From assembly GCA_018524725.1 (NCBI GenBank), contig JAEUWP010000143.1, positions 62,001 through 126,000 on the forward strand: 64,000 bases of DNA. Direction: 5' to 3'. The notes below the pieces were generated by a model, which did no database searches, had not been told where the DNA came from, and saw nothing but the letters and a program-made list of their open reading frames with translations. Of the stretch, positions 9,686-23,364 are shown one piece after another. The first letter of the stretch is position 1, and each line of letters starts with the position of its first letter. This stretch comes from Podaxis mareebaensis (taxonomy: Eukaryota; Basidiomycota; Agaricomycetes; Agaricales; Agaricaceae). The translations under genes and the position numbers were made by a program.

Positions 9686-12435
9686 CTCAATAGTTTTCGT
9701 ATTGCTTGGAAACGTTCTTCAGAAAGGGCTATATCAGTTCGCCATTAGAGCTTTTGACCACCCCTATTCCCTCTGATTCCCCCCCGACAAAATGGCTTTC
9801 TGGCACCCTAGGGCTCTCGTGCCTAATGCTTCAAATACGTGGTTCCGACTAGAAAGAGCTTATCTATGTATTATACAGTTCACCGAATGGCAACCTTTCC
9901 CATAGGAACAGCAGTGAACTTTTCAAGACTTCGTTAGATAACGACGTTGTGGACTTCGTTGACTCCCTCCCATCTATGCGGGCTGGCGCCAAACCGTCGA
10001 CTTTGCACTCCACCTCCCAAACTTCTCTGCGTATTTAACTCCTCTTCTCTCTCACACATACCATACAGCTGCCGCGCGAGATAAGAGATTCAACTGGCAT
10101 ACTTGCATCCACCCTAATGCGATGTCCCCAGTACATTGCTGGTGGTACATATTCATACCCGCTGTGCTACACCAGAACTTTGGAGGCATTTCAGCGGCCC
10201 TCATCGGTCGTCGCTCGTGCGAAGAACGGGTCAAATTGCTCTTTGAACCCTTAACTTCACCCTCAATTACTTGTATTAGGCCGCTTAACAGACACGAGCT
10301 ACTCCAAGTGTGAAACTTTTCACACCAAGGAGATAAGTATAAGGAGCGAGCAGGCTATTATGTTTTTCTTCTCACTCCCGACCCCGGAGGCAAGGAGTTT
10401 GGCCAAATGCTCCCAATCTTAGAGTTGGCCCGGGTTGGACCTTTTAAGCGTTGATATCGGGAATGAGATTTTTTTCGCCGGCAATTGTCTACGACACACG
10501 CAGTAAACACTTTCCGGGTTTACCGACACTCGTCTTGAAAAGGCTTCAAGCTTCTAATTTCGTGTACATGTACTTATTCATTCTCGTTTTGTAAAGACTA
10601 GCCCGTGGATTCGTCTCTCCGCGCGAAAATCCAACCCGACATTGGAAACTTCCTTGACAAGCTAGCTCTTGGTGTTTTGAGCCGCTTATTCTCATTCGTC
10701 GAGCGTATCCGAGATGATAGCGACAGGCCGCTGTTTTATGCGCTCCTCAGCCTCCCTGTGTCCTCTTTCAATCTGTCAGCCGTGACGGTAGGGTCGCGAT
10801 TTTACCATTTTTCGGATTTGAAATGTGGGGAAAAGATTTCCCGTATCCTGTCGAAAAATAAGGTCAACAAATACAAATCCTCAACCCGGTCAGGCTATCT
10901 ACCCGAGTGGATTCGTTGTTCTGGGTGAGATAGCCGCCTCGCGCATATCGCGGCAGGCCGTGGTGAGGGACAGGGAGGAGATGCATATCTCTCCTTATCT
11001 GGACCCTCCGGTGGACCGAAAAAGTTAGGCGTTCACCTAGATTGAGTAGGGCGGTGGGTACCATCAGCCAGGTTCGGCAACCGAGCGCGCATTGCGTTAT
11101 CACTCATTTGTCAAGTATTTCTCGTGGGCTCAGTCAGCACCAGCTTCGAGGAGAGACCGATTCCCCACCTTAGACTTACCTTGAGGACTCGCGAGCCTCG
11201 CCTGCTTGAGTACTTCACTCTACTCCAGAGTGGAATGGGTGAAGGTATCAATGCTATCCAGCTCGTACTTCCTTGTGACGACCGCCAAGTCACACAACAT
11301 CCGTCGCAGTACAGCTGTAAGAGCATCATGCAATGTCATCGGGGTTAGATCGCTGCCAAAGAATGGCCGATGTCCGTATTGCATCACGAGGAGAAATACG
11401 AAAACCGACAATCTCGAGAGCCAAGCTCATTTTGATTTCCGTATTACTGTACCTAACCGGCTTCCCTCCCACGCTGCCCGCCAGATTCCAGCGTCTTGAA
11501 ATGGGCATATTCCCATCTATGGACTCCTCCTTTGGCGGACCAATATTGCGCGCACCCAGGAATGGTTTTTGCTTCTGGGTGCGTTCCTTGCAACTAGCTC
11601 CCCATTATGCTACTCTTCCAACCTGAACGGGGTCTCTACATCCAAGGATGCACCTGGATCCTTTCCTCAAGTCCATGGGTGAGTCCAGGATATTTCCTGC
11701 TCACTTCCGAAGGTACACTGGCGTTCAAGCGTCGATCGGCACTTCCGACTACACTCGAGATTCGGTTGAAGGCTGGCTTACTAGGCTTCTGACAAAATTG
11801 CGATTCCTTTGTATTCCCTTTCAAGGATTTGTTTCTGCATGATCAAGCAGTCTCGGCGATTCCATTTCACCGTTGCCAACTCAGGACAGAACGAGAACAT
11901 ATCACGGATAACATCGCTTGATTTGAGAGGGCTGTCATACGTACAACGGCGAACATCATACAGCGCTTCGGAGAACAGCTCCAGGGAATACTATCCATTA
12001 ATACACGACTTCCCATGAAACAGGAATAAAACCCACTTCTCGCCCGGGGACACATAACCCAGGCCGAGTACGGCGGACTAAGGACCCCTTTAGGGCCAAC
12101 ATCGACTATTGCTTCCATATTTATTTTATCCAGACCTCTTCCAAGAATGCGTTTTCGTGGGGAAACTTCTTTCGGGTGAGTGCCTTAGCTTATTTCTGAT
12201 CTCGCATCAGGTATGGACGACAATACTCATCAGTGATCTTCTGGATCCATTTCTATCCGGGGACGGGGAAAACAAATGGAAGAGACGTCTTGAATGTTGC
12301 GCCCGGATATGGGTAAGTGCGTGGCTATCCACCCTGCTTACGCGCCGTTCCAGAAACTACAAAGATATTTAAGCCAACGAGACGGTCAAGGGTTGGGCGG
12401 CTCAGCATTTCCCTCCCGAACTCTAACGTCCTTTG
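9686..12435. other. Gene-poor stretch, 2.75 kb
   Basis: No recognisable protein domain appears in any frame. Reading frames are short and unrelated to known families. The only coding-like part is at 12,036-12,371, where a frame stays open across two GT-AG pairs (12,177-12,210 and 12,313-12,353); it is listed as a finding. The rest may be old decayed sequence plus promoter of the oxidase downstream. Confidence 0.5.
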
Positions 12436-14507
12436 ATGGGTTCTAAACGCCGTATTGTTGTTGGTCTTTGCTTATTCCAGGCCTGTCTGGCATCAGGCAG
12501 TTCCAAAATGCAGTGCAGAACTATGCCTGACGATCCTACATGGCCTGATACCTTGGCTTGGGATCGTTTCAATGCCTCTGTGGACGGGCGCCTGATCCGT
12601 ACTGTCCCTATCGCTTCCTCGTGCCACGGATCAAACTATGATGCCACCAAGTGTGGTATTGTACGGGATCAATGGCATCAACCGAAACTCCAGTTCGTGA
12701 CTTTCGAAGGCTGTTGTTACCTCAAACTCAACATATTTGCTTTGTACAGTGAAGAACATGCATCATCTATCATGGCGCCTGTCTTCTTAAACAAGAGCTG
12801 CGATCCGTTCACTGCCGTGAACGATCAATGTGTCATCGGAGCATACGTTCAATACTCTGTTGATGTGGCGACCCCAGATCATGTCATCAAGACACTTGCG
12901 TTTGCAAAGAAGCATAATATCCGTTTCGTAGTAAAGAACACAGGCCATGAGTAAGACCTCTTGTTCATAGCCTTCGATGAGACTCATCCTTTTTTTATAA
13001 TTCTTTGTCCAGCTACATGGGTAAATCAACCGGCGCCGGTGGTTTGGCGGTCTGGATGCATCATCTTACAGACAGAGAATGGATTCCTCATTATACAGGG
13101 TCCGGTTACTCTGGACCTGCCGTGAAGGTGCAAGCTGGAGTTATTGGAGACGTACTGGCTGAGGACGCTGAAGCCAGGGGGCAAACTGTCGTCGCTGGGC
13201 AATGTCCCGTGAGTCCCGTTTCTCGACTTATTCGGTTCGGACATTGCCACTGATGCTCGTCGAGACCGTTGGGTTTGCAGGGGGCTACATACAGGGTGGG
13301 GGTCACTCTGTGCTGAGCTCTTTATACGGCATGGCTGCGGACCAGGCCTTAGAGTTCGAAGTTATCACTACCGATGGTAGACTTGTCCGTGCATCACCTT
13401 CTGAGAATGCAGACTTGTACTGGGCATTGAGTGGCGGAGTGGGTCACCTTCATTCTTGTTAGTGGTTGTACGTACTGACGTTGCTGGACAGGGAGGCGGC
13501 ACCTATGGGGTTGTTTGGTCCGTCACGGTCAAAACTTATACCGATATGCCTGTTACGACCGTCCGTGTGCTTTATCAATCTCCGTCTTCAGATAAGTCTG
13601 CTCTGGATACGCACTGGCAGGGGATCGCTGCCTACCTAACGGAGTCACCCAAGTATCTCAGTGCTGGTGCCTATCATATCATCAACGTTGACAATAACCT
13701 CTTCCACGCGGTTATCCTCTTTCCGAAGAAAACTCCTGAAGAGGTGACCGCCTTAACTCAGCCGTGGTTTGATGACTTGAAAGCTCTCAACATCACTCCA
13801 GCCATTTCCGAAACCGTCCAACATCCGACAGTGCGCAATGCAACAGTGCTCACATACGAGGTATTTGGCGGAGAGATACTCACCGGAACTGACCTCTATG
13901 GAGCGAGGATCCTGCCAAAGAGACTCTGGGAAACTCAGAAGAGTCAGGAAACGTTATTCAACACCCTGCGAGGAATTGCCGACAGCAAGGCTACTATCAT
14001 CGACATCGCTGTTAATCCTACGAGGGAGGTGTCCGGCAACCCGAACAACGCGATAAACCCCGCTTTCAGGAAGATGCATAGCATGTGCATCGTTGTCTGG
14101 TACAGTTTTATCCTGCTCAAGATTGTGTTCTTACTTCTCAACCTATATTCCTTAGGCACTGGAATGACACCGCAAGCTGGGATGAACAATTTGCAGGTAC
14201 AAGGACGGTGACTACCCTGACGGACAGACTCGTCGCGATAGCTCCTGAGACGGGAGCATACTTGAACGAGGTGAGGGCTTCACCTTTCCTCTTTCTCCAC
14301 GTGAAAATTCTGACATTCTTCCCTTACGTCCAGGCAGACGCTTTCGACCCGAACTGGAAGAAAAACTTCTATGGCGTGAACTATGAAAGGTTGTTGCGGA
14401 TCAAGGATAAATGGGACCCGGACCAAATGCTATATGGCACAACGGCTGTCGGTGGCGATAGGTGGGTCACGGTTGACGGAGGTCGACTATGTCCTGCAGC
14501 TAGATAA
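12436..14507 (+). CDS. Secreted FAD-linked oxidase, berberine-bridge-enzyme-like
   Basis: A flavoprotein oxidase of the BBE/VAO class, with a PCMH-type FAD-binding domain and a C-terminal BBE segment. Seven exons (12436-12692, 12750-12950, 13013-13208, 13265-13438, 13492-14099, 14156-14270, 14334-14507) give 574 residues. Residues 1-22 form a signal peptide (RRIVVGLCLFQACLASG). FAD-binding motifs are FVVKNTGHDYMGKSTGAG, AGQCPTVGFAGGYIQGGGHS and LSGGGGGTYGVVWSVTVK. The His of NTGHD and the Cys of GQCPTVG sit where doubly covalent flavin attachment occurs in this family. The BBE end reads WKKNFYGVNYERLLRIKDKW DPDQMLYG. The substrate cannot be read from sequence; relatives oxidise alkaloids, sugars or other alcohols and amines. 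The preceding TTG at 12433 is not the start. Confidence 0.9.
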
Positions 14508-14782
14508 GGGGAGTTTCGCCCCAGGTCGGCTTTCCTCAGCGTGACCGCGCTGACATCACGTTGACAAGATTCTGCGCGATCGAACCCACTAATAGTTATA
14601 CTAGTGTATTAGGTGTGCCCCTAAAATTCTGAAAATGTTGCCTGTTTATTTTTCTGACGGCGGCGACGGCTCTACCAAAGCTTGGGAAAGGATTTACGGA
14701 ATCCCAGGCAAGTGCCAGAACTCGAGAAAGAAGAAAGAAAAAGAAAAAAGAGGTGATTCAGGTAATAGAACACAGCCAAGGC

Positions 14783-17951
<3,169 letters not shown>

Positions 17952-18229
17952 TATGCGAAGAGTTTACAGGAGAGCAGCATAGTACAAATGAAAGCGCGGT
18001 GGAAGCCACAGCGTCCGAATTCGACCAGTTCAACGGGTCGGCTACTTATGTAATGATGGGCGCTAATAATACCGGTGGCATGGTCCCCAAATTCAAAGCC
18101 CACAGCACAAGAAAACGAAGGCGAGATTAACCAACCACATGACTAGGCTACCCCCGAAGCTACTCGCCTCAGAGCTTCTGCATTGCACACCATGAATGCC
18201 TGCGCGAGGGAGCGGAAGCAAGCAGGAAC

Positions 18230-19518
18230 TCACTCGGATGAAGGGCTCGGTGGAGGGGTGGACGCTGTTGCAGTGACCCCGACAGGGGCTGACATATTTC
18301 CGTTGTGCTTGTTCCCGACAGATGCAGAGGAGTTAAACGCTAGAGTTGTATTGCTTTGCAGGGTCCACTGTATTCCACCTAATACATGAGACAAGAATAG
18401 CTCGTCCTCGTAACGATGAGTGAAATGAAATGCGAACTAAATCCTGTTAAAAGCATCACTCACCTGCCATGTTTCGTTGAGATGACCGAGGCTAGTGTAG
18501 AAGCTACGTCCAGCCGGACGACTTGTATCGGCGCCAGCACCATGTTCCTGATACCACGCTTTATGTCTGTGAATGGATATTTGGCCGACTATTTGGGAAT
18601 AGTTTACCGATAGGATGCGGAGACCCTTGATCGAACTTCCGCGTACCATTATCTGTAGAGTACATATAGTCTTAGCGAATGCGTACTTTGTTGTCGTGTG
18701 TATTTACTCACCGACATAACTGGATTCATCGGCAGCAAGCACCACTACGGCACCGAGGGAGCGGGGGTCGGACACGAAATTATACCTGGATACCAATGAT
18801 ACGTGCGAGACCTGCTTTATAAAGATCCTACTCACATTTCATCCACTACTCGCCAGGCAGATGGCAGGTTGGAGGTACTTGGATGGTCTGGCTTAATCAC
18901 GTTCACAGTCTTGCAAAATAGAGGTTAGTTCGAGTTGTCTATTTGACAAAGGGCCTTAGCAAAAGACGCACTGCATTCTGCAAATCGGCATGGTAATCGA
19001 AGTAGGAACCTGTCCGTACATTGGTACTTGTCGGGCCGGCCAAAAAGCTGCAAGGCCTCCTCACCGAGCTCTCTCCCATAAAAGGACGTATTCCGTAGGC
19101 AGTCGCTGGCAGAATGGACCGCGATGAAATTGCCTCCCTTGCCCAGATAGCTCTGTAGCGCCGTCTTCCCAGTATCATCTAGAACTGCCAGAAGCTGAAC
19201 AAATAGGATCAATGTGCAAATGTGTCGCCTACCTTCTCCCGTGGTGCTCAAAAACAGAAGTGCATCATATTGCTGCAGATTCTCGTCCGTGAATTGCATC
19301 TGATCCTCTGTCTGGTCGAAAATGACGTCGATGGTACCCGAATGACTTCTTAATGACTCAATAGCTGTCGGTATAGAGTCATGGCGAAATCCGACTGTCC
19401 GTGAGTAGATGAGAACTCGACCAGGCGAGGCCTGGACCAGAGTGATATTCGGCCAGATGCAGAAGAAGATTCCTAAGGGCCATAACTTGGATAGGATGAA
19501 TATTAGAGCGGAAGACAT
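18230..19518 (-). CDS. Secreted ThuA-like (trehalose-utilisation type) protein
   Basis: ThuA-domain proteins have a class I glutamine-amidotransferase-like fold; the bacterial ThuA acts in trehalose use, and fungal members are mostly uncharacterised. The protein starts at 19518 with a hydrophobic leader (IFILSKLWPLGIFFCIWPNI), consistent with a signal peptide or anchor. Motifs in order: VLIYSRTVGFRHDSIPTAIE, LLFLSTTGE joined by splicing to VLDDTGKTALQSYLG, GGNFIAVHSASDC, ELG|SYFDYHADLQNA, TVNVIKPDHPSTSNLP, DPRSLGAVVVLAADESSY, SFYTSLGHLNETW and VLGGIQWTL. The C-terminal tail after about 18,300 is Ser/Thr/Pro/Asn-rich, possibly glycosylated. At least seven short introns separate these pieces and all junctions I checked keep frame. 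The stop is at 18230-18232. Confidence 0.85.
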
Positions 19519-19958
19519 GAAGAATCGGTTCCAGGGAAATACAGTATCCTGTCTGATGCTTGCGGCAGCGCCTTGTGTTTGATGTGGAGATCATTTGTCA
19601 CGTACCATACTCCACCCCACCTTTGCGCTCCCCCTTGCTTTGCTCGTCACATCAAACGTCACATCAGCCGAAGGCGCCGNTTGTATGTTGCTCTACACTC
19701 TGTGTAAATTCTCCAAAAATTCATAATAAATGGCTAATAAATAATCAATCTAATGTGTGTGCATTACTGTACCAAAACATGAGGCAGTTGGAGAGAGCAT
19801 CGAGCAGGGTCAATATCACTCTCTGTCACTCTAGCTGAGGAATGCCATGTCGGGGCTTGAATACCATTGATGAGATCTGGAGACCCCATGTCATTCATTT
19901 GAGGACAATAGTCTGGCTCTGCTTCGATGCTGTGCATCAAACTCTTCCTTCTCTACCT
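19519..19958. other. Intergenic region with a single undetermined base
   Basis: Contains one N at 19,680, near the probable left edge of the transposon, so local assembly may be imperfect. The part after it is AT-rich and CpG-poor like the element itself. No gene seen. Confidence 0.5.
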
Positions 19959-22550
19959 ATGGTGCAGACCAAGGGAGGCTCACCATGAGGTCCTCGTCGT
20001 GCCTACGAGGACCCAGAATACGAGAATCATATTATGGCTGCTATCCGGGAGTACCAAGACAGAACTTACTCTAGTATTGATGCAGCCACAAAGGCTCATA
20101 ATGTATGTCCTTCACCATGCTTCTGGAGGTGTTTATGCTCACCACCAATAGGTCAGTAAATCTATGCTTGGAGACCGATTAAAGGGCAAGCATAGGTCTG
20201 CACAAGGGTCTGCCAAGTCACAGCAACGCCTCACTCCTAGCCAGGAAAAGGTTATTGTCGACTGGCTTGGCCTCCAGGCTCTCTCAGCCACACCAGTTGA
20301 TTATGTTGGGCTACATTGTTATGCATTGGAGGTATCTGGGGTGAATGTAGGGAGAAGATGGGTCTGGGGCTTTTTCACTCAACATCCCAAACTCGTTGCA
20401 TGAAAATCCACTAAACTTGATCCAAAACATCATGACAATTTCAACAAGACAGTTATTAATGATTATTTTGATACCTATGAAGAATTACATTGCACTTATG
20501 GTGGGATTCCGCCCGAGCACATCTGGAACATAGATGAGAAGGGTATTCAGATGGGTGGTGGATGGAAGGGAAATCTGAAGGCATACATCTATCTGTGGAA
20601 GATGAAGAATCTGTATCGTGTTAGCAGCGACAATCTTGAGCTTGCCACCATAATGGAATGTGTTTCAGCAGCTGGGGATTCTGTTCTGCCTGCTTTCATT
20701 CTCAGTGAAGGGCCGCTTCCAGATCTTCAGGAGCTGTATCCTGATAGAGTGTCAAAGTAAGCTTGATTCTTGTATCCTTTATTGTTCTGCTAATCAAGAG
20801 CAGTGTCAGCCAAATGCCAACAGGATGGACCAATCATGAACAAGCCAGTGCATGGCTTCGAGATGCATTCATTCCATTTGCATTGTCGAAATGTGTCGAC
20901 AAGGAAAAGCCCATCCTCCTCATCCTTGATGGGCATGACTTGCATGAGACTGCAGAGATCAAATGCCAAGCCTACTCAGCTGATTGCAATATCATCATCT
21001 TATGCTTCCCTTCAAAGTGTACCCACTGGCTACAACCACTCGATGTGGCTATCTTTTCACCTATTGGGTGAGCTTGGCAGAGTCACTGTGATGACCTTCA
21101 TGTATGACGTCAAACTATCAACTGCTATAATGTGATCCAAGAATATGTGAAGGTTAGGGCGAAGCACATGAAGACTTCATCCATTGAGAGTGCATTTTGG
21201 ACAACAGGGCTTTATCCTGTCAACTGAAATGTTTTTTCTGATGAAGACTTCACTCCCAGCATGTTGTCCTCTTCGAATGCCCACATTTCAGATTCCTTTC
21301 CACCTGATATCCCAACATCACCTCCTGCTATTCCAAGTGATGCTGAAAGTGGATCTGAGTCTGATGTGGACATTCCGGCCCAGCCATTTGGTCAAATGGA
21401 GTTCATGTCGGATGATGATGACAGTGATGACGACTTCTGCTTGGATGATGTTGCGGAGGATAGTGATGAGGATGATTTGCAGGAGAAGAACCTTGACAGG
21501 AGATTTCCAACCAGCCGCTTCACAATGTGGGCATCCTTACTATCAAAATGTCTTGATTTCAATGATATTTTGACAAGACTTGTTCATGTTCCCCAACACA
21601 TGGATGAAGTGAAGCCACACTCAGAGCTTCTTGAAGAAGTTCGAACACTCCACTTACAAGTTCAGCAGCTCTGTGATGCCCTCCAGATCCAAGAGGCCTC
21701 AATACAGGCTGCTAATGTGCATTGCATGATAATTAAATGCACACTTGCTGGTATCCATGAACAGCTTGCAAATACTGTGAAGAAGAAGGAATGTGGGTTG
21801 AAGAAGGTTAAAGCACGTGTTTTGACATTGCCACAACTCAAAGATGCTTTTGATGCAGAGGAGGAAGAGCGATGGCAGCGAGAGGCTGAGGAAACTGCAA
21901 GAGAAGCACAGAAGGCAGCTGGCTTGCAAAAGCAGGAACAATATATCAATGAACAGGCAGTGTCAAGGATCTTCAACCACCCTCTCAGTTTCTATTTCAA
22001 ATCTCATGTGGAGCTCCAAATTGTGGCATGTTCTCTTGGGGTACCTGATGATGGAACAAAAGATAGTATCCTTCAGCTGGTTACAGATCACCTGGAGAAG
22101 CACCCAGACCTTCGAACACATGAACGGTTCAAAGGTCTCTTTTTGCCCAAAGGGACACACACCTGAAAAGCTACTACATCTGAACCATCTTCAGCAGTCA
22201 GGGCAGGCACTACTACACAAGCTCAGCCTGACCATGGTCCTCCAACTGTTCCGGTACACATATCACCATACACACCAGCTTCATATCTGTCTTTTCCACC
22301 TAATCCTGGTGACCCTCCAGGGGCTGTTTATGCTCATTCAAGTTTGCTATCCCATAGTTCGTCAGCATACTATTACCATAATCCATACACTGGTCCATCT
22401 AATTACAACCAGTATATAGACTCACATCCTCGTTACTGACTACAAGCCAGAATACCTAGTACCTACTAGTAATCTCAACATAATCATCTATGTACATAGA
22501 TCAGCTGAGTTTGAAAAAGACCAGGTGGGAAAGACGTGACTAGGGTGACC
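19690..22550 (+). mobile_element. Decayed pogo-like (Tc1/mariner superfamily) DNA transposon
   Basis: The extent is approximate. The core is the transposase relic at 19,959-22,439. The surrounding sequence shares its low CpG and high TpG/CpA content, in contrast to the neighbouring genes. I could not establish terminal inverted repeats or a TA target duplication by eye, so both edges are guesses based on composition. Confidence 0.55.
19959..22439 (+). pseudogene. Transposase relic with HTH, DDE domain and SAP-like end
   Basis: Three exons (19959-20102, 20152-20756, 20804-22439) form one frame of 795 codons once two intact GT-AG introns are removed, but it carries six internal TGA codons. These are at 19986, 20401, 21069, 21105, 21225 and 22164. 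N-terminal part: a Psq/CENP-B-type HTH (DRTYSSIDAATKAHNVSKS, QRLTPSQEKVIVDWL). DDE part: HIWNIDEKGIQMG, ILLILDGHDLHE and CTHWLQPLDVAIFSPIG supply the three acidic positions. After it come an acidic stretch (21,400-21,480), a coiled coil (about 21,610-21,940) and a SAP-like end (DDGTKDSILQLVTDHLEKHP). There are no frameshifts, so decay is recent or is due to point changes only. It cannot make a full transposase as it stands. Confidence 0.85.
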
Positions 22551-23364
22551 ATCCGAACCGGGGTGCGTCAATAGTACAGGGACCCAAAGTAGGGTATGAT
22601 TGCATCAGTAAATCCATACTCCGACGCGGCTTCCCCAGGCAGGCGTGACAAGTACCCGAATTTGTATCTCTTGCTATACGTCGAATTAGAACACGAAAAA
22701 AGTTGGAAATTGTAACTAAGGTATGCAAGAACACATGGGGAAAGTATGAGACCGAAATAAGAATGGGAAGGGGAAAAGCGCAAAGCAGGGGGAGTGCAAA
22801 GGTGGGGTGAAGCACGGTACTGTTTGTTCTAGAGGAGCGAATTTCAGAGATCTTCGCGTAAGATCATCATCACCAAGGAGAGCTTTCCTAAAAGAGATAT
22901 ATTTTCACTGTTCTGGCGGGTTGGTGTAGATGGTGTGTATCCTCGTGCATCGTGCTGTAGTGGTGATCGAGACAGGTCATTCGGCTGGCTGGGGATTGGC
23001 GTTCGGGTAGAGTCATCGCAAGACCTCCTAAGGCCAGCTAAGGCCTAGTTAGTTGTCGCCAGGCAAATAATATATGACCCCGGATCAAAAATTGATTCGG
23101 AATGGACGTCCGACTTTCATTTCCGATAATGGGTCCAGGGCGATGGAGGAAAATGATCCCCCACGAAAGAATTGTCCAAATGAATGCATTATTATTTGCG
23201 AAGTACATATTAAATTACTGGGTCATAAGTAGGAGTGAAGATTGAATGAGCCAGAAAGCATACACGAAGTGCAACAAGGACCCAAAGAAACATCGTGAGG
23301 GCACGCGGTGGCGTAGGCTCGGGTAAGATGTACGGGTCCGATCTCGACGACGCTGGAGGGGAAG
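22440..23364. other. Intergenic region, 925 bp
   Basis: Holds the right flank of the transposon and then what is probably the 3' UTR of the DnaJ gene. No supported gene in either strand. Confidence 0.5.

Noticed and set aside
11333..11626. 97-codon plus-strand frame with a hydrophobic segment
   Set aside because: No family resemblance, and minus-strand frames of similar length overlap it; probably chance.
21662..21976. Cys/Ser-rich minus-strand frame of 104 codons
   Set aside because: It is the antisense shadow of the transposase coiled-coil region.
19825..22549. Possible terminal inverted repeat: GTCACTCTAG at 19,825 and CTAGGGTGAC at 22,540
   Set aside because: Only ten bases with one mismatch, not at matching element edges and without a TA duplication on both sides. 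It could easily be chance.
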